A stretch of DNA of 64,000 nt from Echinicola vietnamensis DSM 17526 (GTDB lineage: Bacteria; Bacteroidota; Bacteroidia; Cytophagales; Cyclobacteriaceae): the NCBI RefSeq assembly GCF_000325705.1, contig NC_019904.1, positions 318,001-382,000 of the forward strand, in the 5' to 3' direction. The notes beneath the pieces were generated by a model, which was not told the origin of the DNA, did not search any database, and saw only the letters and a list, made by a program, of their open reading frames with translations. Positions 59,701 to 64,000 of the stretch are shown here, piece after piece; the stretch's first letter is position 1; the number at the start of each line of letters is the position of its first letter. The translations under genes and the position numbers were made by a program.

Positions 59701-61777
59701 TGGACGCTCCCCGGTCAGGGGTCAGAATCCAGTCTTCTCCAAAAGTATAGGCCCCGCCAAAGGAATTCCCCGCATCGCAGCCATTGAGCAGAAGGACGGG
59801 ATATTTGCCTTTATTGTGATAGCCCAGCTCGTCTTGGCTCACAAAGCCAATGTCAATGTCCGTCGTGGAAGTCGCGGCATGGCCAAAAAAGGTCACCATA
59901 CTCACTCCCTCATTGACCTTATCAGAGATATTGATCAGCTCGACTTCGGTATTGCTGCGTTTACGATAGGTGGTGACATCCGCGCCAAAATAAGGGCCTT
60001 CGGCAATGTTTTCGAATCCCCGTACAAAATTATAGTAGCGCTCCAGCTCAAAAGCCGAAAGCCCCCCGCTCAGATGGACCATGTCTTTCTGCCAAGCAGC
60101 TGAAGTCCCCAGCGCTTCCTTCTCCTTGACCTTGTCCAAATAGTAATTGATCTCTTCCGGTACCCTTGCCGGAATCCTTCCCACGGCAATGGTTTCGGCC
60201 AGGGAGTCTCCTCCATCCAGGCCTACCACAAAGCGGTTGTCATTGTAGGGGTAGCCGTAAGTAGGCACCAGGTCCTGAATCGAAAACAGCTCCGGGCGAT
60301 CCCTGTAATAATACCGCTCTCCCCCCGAGCTGGTAGAATTGTACATGCCGTAAGCCCTTCCCATGAGCAAAAGATACGCTGGATCATGGCGGGCTGCATA
60401 CTGGCGCAAAAATGTCTTTACCGCCAAAGGGGACTTTTCACCATAGTTAAACTGATTGTACAATTCCTCTGCTGTAAAGGTCAGTGTCTGATGTCCTCCT
60501 CCCGCAGCAGATTCCCGGTAAGTGGCATAAGCAGCCACGGGATCTGTATTGGAGGCCGTAGCCTGCTGAAGGCTTGCATGGGTGAGGATGAGGTAGTCGG
60601 CTGCCACGCCCAATAAATCACGGAACCTTACCCGATCGAGCACTGTGGGTTCGGTCACCTCCCTCGTCGCCTGCACCAGCACTTCCGCTTTCTGGGCTGC
60701 ATTCCCCATCTGAACAGTGGCATTCGCCCCATTTTCTTGGACATTAAGCCGTAGGGGCTGGTATGGATTGGTCACATCATAAGCCAGGTAATCCTCACTG
60801 ATCTGCTCTAAGCGCATTTGATAGGATCCTGCTTCCAGCCCTATCCGCTCCTGGTCAAAATCTCCTAAAACTTTTTCTTTTTGATAGGTGAGCGCAGTAT
60901 AACTGACCGAGATGTTGTCATTGGACCCTGTGGTCCCAATAGGTGCCAATCTTACCACCATTCGACCATCAGAACCAATATCAGAAGCCTGTAAGCGCGC
61001 TGTGTATTCGGCATAGGAATAACCGTCAATGGTCACCTCTCCCACTTTACGCAAAGCATCTTGACTGGCGCCCACATACACTTCTACCAAATGCTCCACA
61101 CCAGACCTGCCCACCATCCCCAACTTGGCTGATGCCGAAAATCCTGCCGCTGCCGTCCCGAGGTCCTTAAAGACGACATCGTGCACATTGCCACGGGTGA
61201 TGATTGGCCCTGTCCATCCCTGCCCTTTATCGTAAATCCCCAAATGGATTCCCAAGGTGTAGGTTTGGCCGAGGGAATATTGGTCCGCAAAAATTTGGGT
61301 GACGGTAGTTTCATAATTGACCAGGTTGTCAGCCGGGGTGCTGAAATCTGCCGTGGCCATCCGCTTTCCATTCTGACCAGGCGTAGCCGTGAGGAAAAAC
61401 ACGGTGGCATCGCTATGGTTATTGTAGAGGGGATTGGCCATCTGGTCCGGCTGCGGATACAATGGCCTGTCGGACGTCCCGTCATTCCGCTCCCCGATAA
61501 ATTCCACATAATCACCTTGGTCAAAGCGCCCATCTTCCTGTCCATGCACATAAATGGCCACCTCTTCGCCACGATGGTACAACCTAAAAGTGCGGGGATC
61601 CACGCCAGACGGATTCATCCCGGATGCTGAAAGCGCCGCAAAGCCTATCCTATAAATGCCGTCTGTGGTGGTCGGTATTTTATAATAGGTCTGGGCATAG
61701 TCGATCCATTCGGTCTGCCCTTTTGCACCCAACGCCCAAACCATCAACAAAAGATATAGGAAACCTGCTTTTTTCAT
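56750..61777 (-). CDS. PorU2-like C25 (gingipain-family) sortase-type protein of type IX secretion
   Basis: Exported protein of 1675 residues from ATG 61777 (signal MKKAGFLYLLLMVWALGAKG). The central peptidase C25 domain has the His in MVTFFGHAATSTTDI near 626 and the Cys in LLLNGCDAGNSFGG near 665. In the family these form the catalytic dyad. PorU removes T9SS sorting domains and attaches cargo to the surface; this longer protein with a following PorV homologue matches the type called PorU2. Long Ig-like repeats follow, and the C-terminus (FYPYPNPFSTSVRFVF, ANGVYIYRVLVRKDGQ) resembles a T9SS type A sorting or FlgD-like domain. It begins 5 bp after the PorV2 stop. Confidence 0.87.
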   Translation of the reverse strand: MKKAGFLYLLLMVWALGAKGQTEWIDYAQTYYKIPTTTDGIYRIGFAALSASGMNPSGVDPRTFRLYHRGEEVAIYVHGQEDGRFDQGDYVEFIGERNDGTSDRPLYPQPDQMANPLYNNHSDATVFFLTATPGQNGKRMATADFSTPADNLVNYETTVTQIFADQYSLGQTYTLGIHLGIYDKGQGWTGPIITRGNVHDVVFKDLGTAAAGFSASAKLGMVGRSGVEHLVEVYVGASQDALRKVGEVTIDGYSYAEYTARLQASDIGSDGRMVVRLAPIGTTGSNDNISVSYTALTYQKEKVLGDFDQERIGLEAGSYQMRLEQISEDYLAYDVTNPYQPLRLNVQENGANATVQMGNAAQKAEVLVQATREVTEPTVLDRVRFRDLLGVAADYLILTHASLQQATASNTDPVAAYATYRESAAGGGHQTLTFTAEELYNQFNYGEKSPLAVKTFLRQYAARHDPAYLLLMGRAYGMYNSTSSGGERYYYRDRPELFSIQDLVPTYGYPYNDNRFVVGLDGGDSLAETIAVGRIPARVPEEINYYLDKVKEKEALGTSAAWQKDMVHLSGGLSAFELERYYNFVRGFENIAEGPYFGADVTTYRKRSNTEVELINISDKVNEGVSMVTFFGHAATSTTDIDIGFVSQDELGYHNKGKYPVLLLNGCDAGNSFGGAYTFGEDWILTPDRGASNFMAHASIGVDVFLRRYSESFYHAAFADSAMIYQPIGKVKLAGDKRFFERYGTSAINQSHANQMIMLGDPAVRIFPAKEADYSLNPDEVTLGTVDGEQVTSLADTLELAFVIKNLGIVNQDTLDYKITRQLPDGTMVNYDNQQLTPVFYRDTVKFAVPNVGLVAAGDNVFTISLNTERAIPEITYANNTIVVNKFIPSSGTQNLSPLDYAIHQEGSVELIAQVPGKAEEDRTIVFQMDVLPDFSSAWRKEQRVTTRGIARWRQSISDQINATDTVTFYWRTKFLEQREGESGAWTRSSFSYIPNGPEGWIQREFAQLAEDHLDKLMINEAVGQWEYLGTQREVEVFTFGPETEGLSYGQVQVELDGIPYNQDLFQRRCTNNSFGLMAFDQRSLAPYLVIPLTNFDVLDPKSCGKTPQIIQNIRSGWINEEGQSMLLNYIDGLKDGDYVLIFSVGQMNFEDWPDAAFLKMREIGANEATLRNLKNGDPYILFGRKGMAPGEAVEVLADKTSEVPAAAQSISFSTQMNGFYDQGSVATRRVGPASSWAAFYNQTQSAANAGTEQFAFDVIGVSEEGAETLLFENVVDGEVRLEEINAGLYPFLRLVYRLEESATRIPRQLAQWQVNYTGVPEGVLLVENTEKVLKLQEGEQANVAFEFVNISNYDFTDSLTVRWSWQNKQHNTIEEFEKKIPAVKAGESYAFDIDFDTFGKAGKNSLNVTVNPREYLEQSYKNNVLDLADYVVVAADDQDPVLDVSFDGVYIMDGDIVSPNVLISALVKDENETLLKQDTTGVEVYLKRDCETCVFERVAFSNPSLKWFEASENTDFKVEYQPGPLEDGVYTLRINAEDASGNKAGEKPYEVTFEVINESTITHFYPYPNPFSTSVRFVFTVTGAVPPDEIKIQIMTVTGKVVREILQEELGPVKIGNNISEYAWDGKDEFGDQLANGVYIYRVLVRKDGQFVEHRATAGDKAFKKGYGKMYLLR

Positions 61778-61782
61778 TGGTC

Positions 61783-62916
61783 TTAGTTTTGTCCCCATCC
61801 TTTATGCAATCGGAATCCTTCCCCCAAGGGCTCTAAACTAACCTTAAGGCTAAACACATGGGAGTAGGGTGTTTCGGACACCGCACCGATATCAGTCAAT
61901 GCATAATCGATATAGGCTTTTTCATTCAGAAAAACCCCCAGCCCAAAGCTTGGCTTCAGGGCAAGGGATTCCGCCCCATCAAAATCCTTGATGTATTGGA
62001 AATTACTGACGCCCCCTCTCAGGTAAGCCACTTGTTTGTATCCGATCTCCATGCCCACCTTGGGGTCGATGCTCACCACCGAAGTGCTGATCACGGTGTT
62101 TCGCCGCCCATCGAAGGTCATGTTCAAGTCCACCACCGCCTGAGCCGTGAAATGCTCCTGCACTTCGAGCGTCTTGGAGAGGCTCAACACCGCCTGTGGC
62201 AAGGTCAGCTCAATGCTGTTTTGCGGCAGCTCATTATCTGTCTGGGCATATATCTCCCGCACCATTTCGGCATTATGCGACCAGGCGTTAAAGGTCGTCG
62301 TGACATCTCTTAGCATCACCCCAATTTGCCAAGTATCCGCCAAAAAAATCCCTCCTACATCAAACCCAAAACCCCAGGCTTTGGCAAACTTCCCGACGTT
62401 CCGGTGGATAATCTTGGTATTGATCCCTGCCTTGAAAACATCGCTGAAATCCCGTGCATAAGAAAGGGTCAATGCATAATCCGCAGCATTAAAAAACTGG
62501 ATATTATCATAATTTAATGCGCCATTGGCATCATATAAAAAGCGGGTATCAGGAATATCATCCACACCAAACCTGACCAGTGAAATGGCCACTTGATTGT
62601 CTTCTTCTATGTTGGTAGAAAACCCTGCGTAGTCGTATTTGGCAATACCGGCAAAATATTCCGCATGCATCAGCGAAAATTCATACTTATGCTCTATGGC
62701 CAACAGGGCAGCCGGATTCCAATACGCCGCTGTCACATCCTTCACAGCTGATACTTGTGCTCCTCCCATCCCCAAAGCCCGGGCGCCCACGCCGATATTC
62801 ATAAATTCGTTGGAGTACTTTGGCGTAATTCCTTGAGCCACTACATCTACATTGGCCAATAGCAGAACCAAGCCAATTAAAAAGTGTTTACATGCAGTGA
62901 GTTCCAATTTTTCCAC
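61783..62916 (-). CDS. PorV2-like outer-membrane protein (PorV/PorQ family)
   Basis: FadL-like barrel of 377 residues with a signal peptide (FLIGLVLLLANVDVVAQG) and the family opening NIGVGARALGMGGAQVSAVK plus DVTAAYWNPAALL. PorV shuttles T9SS cargo from the translocon to the sortase PorU; this gene lies directly upstream of a PorU-like gene, so the pair probably acts together (inference). The start is GTG 62916; TTG 62907 is an alternative, since a promoter-like TTACTTTG lies very close upstream. The last strand ends EGFRLHKGWGQN, which is not a clear barrel terminus. Confidence 0.88.
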   Translation of the reverse strand: MEKLELTACKHFLIGLVLLLANVDVVAQGITPKYSNEFMNIGVGARALGMGGAQVSAVKDVTAAYWNPAALLAIEHKYEFSLMHAEYFAGIAKYDYAGFSTNIEEDNQVAISLVRFGVDDIPDTRFLYDANGALNYDNIQFFNAADYALTLSYARDFSDVFKAGINTKIIHRNVGKFAKAWGFGFDVGGIFLADTWQIGVMLRDVTTTFNAWSHNAEMVREIYAQTDNELPQNSIELTLPQAVLSLSKTLEVQEHFTAQAVVDLNMTFDGRRNTVISTSVVSIDPKVGMEIGYKQVAYLRGGVSNFQYIKDFDGAESLALKPSFGLGVFLNEKAYIDYALTDIGAVSETPYSHVFSLKVSLEPLGEGFRLHKGWGQN

Positions 62917-63327
62917 GGATGCAAAGTAAAAAATAATTTAGATAAACGAACAACTCATATTTAAATTATAAGTGCTCATTATAATTTTCAATACTGTTCA
63001 TTACCGAACAAATCCTGTTCACTAAATATACATTGCGGAAAAGGATATATGTACCAAAAAATTAGTCGAAAAAAAATTCAAAAAAATTTCCATCCATCAA
63101 AAACATGTACCAAACCCGCTCCAGCGCGCCATAATAGGGCAAAATGCCAAATCTTATATATTAAAAACATCCTTTGTTTACCCAGTTTTATGTTATACAA
63201 GGTAGCTGTTGTAACTTTGGTATTATTTTTCGGCATAGGATTAGGGAAATGAATCGAACAGCAGGGAAAACAGCAAACGATGTACATGAATCACCCTGGT
63301 TTCATCTACACTAAAAAAGAAGCATTG
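62917..63327. other. Divergent intergenic region between porV2-like gene and padR
   Basis: AT-rich. It contains a small inverted repeat TGTTC-ATTACC-GAACA (62995-63010) with a third half-site GTTCA near 63018, and the padR promoter element. No coding frame or RNA is recognised. Confidence 0.45.
63212..63219 (+). promoter_or_regulatory. Putative -7 element for padR-pspC
   Basis: TAACTTTG matches TAnnTTTG exactly, giving a leader of about 100 nt before ATG 63328. Confidence 0.45.
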
Positions 63328-63657
63328 ATGAAAGCATCCAACACACAAATACAAATGCGGAAAGGAATCCTGGAATTCTGTATCCTGCATATCATCTCTC
63401 GGGGGGAAGTATATGCCTCGGATATGATCGAAGAACTGACAGAAGCAAAATTAATTGTCGTAGAAGGCACGCTCTATCCACTGCTCAACCGGCTAAAAAC
63501 AGCCGCATTGGTTTCATACAAATGGGTGGAGTCGGAGTCTGGGCCACCCAGAAAATATTATTCCATCACCCCTGAGGGAAGTCAATTTCTCGACCAGCTC
63601 AGCGGCACCTGGAATGATCTGGTCACTTCTACCACATTAATCACCTCGAAAAAATAA
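63328..63657 (+). CDS. PadR family transcriptional regulator
   Basis: Winged-helix repressor of 109 residues. TQIQMRKGILEFCILHIISR and GEVYASDMIEEL form the N-terminal helices, and VVEGTLYPLLNRLKTAALVS the recognition helix and wing start, both closely typical of PadR. ATG 63328 is chosen because the family begins just before the TQ-QMRKG block; a frame to 63280 adds 16 residues. It is followed after 4 bp by a PspC-domain gene, a pair common in Bacteroidota, where PadR probably represses the envelope-stress genes downstream (inference). Confidence 0.93.
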   Translation: MKASNTQIQMRKGILEFCILHIISRGEVYASDMIEELTEAKLIVVEGTLYPLLNRLKTAALVSYKWVESESGPPRKYYSITPEGSQFLDQLSGTWNDLVTSTTLITSKK

Positions 63658-63661
63658 GGCC

Positions 63662-64000
63662 ATGAAAAAGACAATAAGCATAAATATCAGCGGCATCCTC
63701 TTCCATATTGAGGAAGACGGTTATGACCATCTTAAAAAATACCTGGAGTCTATAAACAAACACTTCTCGCATTACGAGGACAACCAGGAGATTATCAAGG
63801 ACATTGAAAACCGTATTGCCGAGATTTTCCTCAGCAATCTGAAAAACAACAAGCAGGTCATCACTGCCGAAAACGTGGACCGTCTCATCGAAAAGATGGG
63901 AACCATTGCTGATTTCAAGGCAGTGGAAGAAGAAAAAGCATCGGAGACGGAAACGCAGCAAGACACCGAAAACCAAGAAAGTGAGTTTTATAAATACATC
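63662..64000 (+). CDS. PspC domain-containing protein, N-terminal part (runs off the window)
   Basis: The first 113 residues are visible: MKKTISINISGILFHIEEDG, YDHLKKYLESINKHF and DIENRIAEIFLSNLKNNKQV, then a helical acidic stretch. This is the cytoplasmic N-terminal region found ahead of the PspC membrane domain in Bacteroidota proteins; the PspC domain itself lies beyond the window end. The ATG follows the padR stop by 4 bp. Confidence 0.85.
   Translation, partial: MKKTISINISGILFHIEEDGYDHLKKYLESINKHFSHYEDNQEIIKDIENRIAEIFLSNLKNNKQVITAENVDRLIEKMGTIADFKAVEEEKASETETQQDTENQESEFYKYI

Overview
The window looks like a chromosomal segment of a Bacteroidota bacterium, probably order Cytophagales and perhaps Cyclobacteriaceae (inference). 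The evidence is type IX secretion genes (PorP/SprF, a type B sorting-domain giant, a PorU2/PorV2-like pair), a Bacteroidota-style dcw cluster without murF, PadR plus PspC genes, TAnnTTTG-type promoter elements and many short palindromic intergenic repeats.

Layout. 1-14.0 kb: a tightly packed leftward division and cell-wall (dcw) operon read from the mraZ promoter: mraZ, rsmH, ftsL-like, ftsI with a PASTA domain, murE, mraY, murD, ftsW, murG, murC, ftsQ, ftsA and the start of ftsZ. Three MraZ boxes lie upstream of mraZ. 14.5-21.7 kb: polyprenyl diphosphate synthase, an LpxR-like lipid A deacylase, an acyltransferase overlapping gpsA, an SMP-30 lipoprotein and a FemAB-like protein. 21.7-28.1 kb: an AT-rich accessory island. 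It holds a decayed HigBA-type module, a DUF262/DUF1524 (GmrSD-like) nuclease, an unrecognised 525-residue protein and a DUF6624 lipoprotein, all on the minus strand.

The island is the most unusual part. Every gene or gene pair in it is followed directly by an imperfect palindrome that resembles an integron attC site. The sequence is conserved inside the sites and changes at a GTT core. The variable bases at the start of each cassette are complementary to those at its end. No integrase lies in the window, so this looks like a cassette array lacking a nearby integrase (CALIN-like).

28.3-33.6 kb: an Nmad3-like protein, an M81-family lipoprotein, an M48 protease and PorP/SprF. 33.7-40.6 kb: a 1876-residue T9SS type B protein, YaaA and an RlpA-like lipoprotein. 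40.8-52.9 kb: pgk, Sua5/YrdC, a TPR lipoprotein, an operon of enoyl-CoA hydratase, recQ, a hypothetical gene and a NUDIX gene, then comEC, a beta-barrel protein, GNAT, phoH and a divergent SAM hydrolase. 53.1-54.3 kb: tRNA-Leu(CAA) with promoter and terminator, followed by a gene-free region made of a tandem duplication of about 430 bp. 54.4-64 kb: a TlpA-like thiol-disulfide protein, a membrane XRE regulator, the PorU2/PorV2 pair, and PadR with the start of a PspC-domain gene.

All functional names rest on motif recognition by eye. No database search was run.
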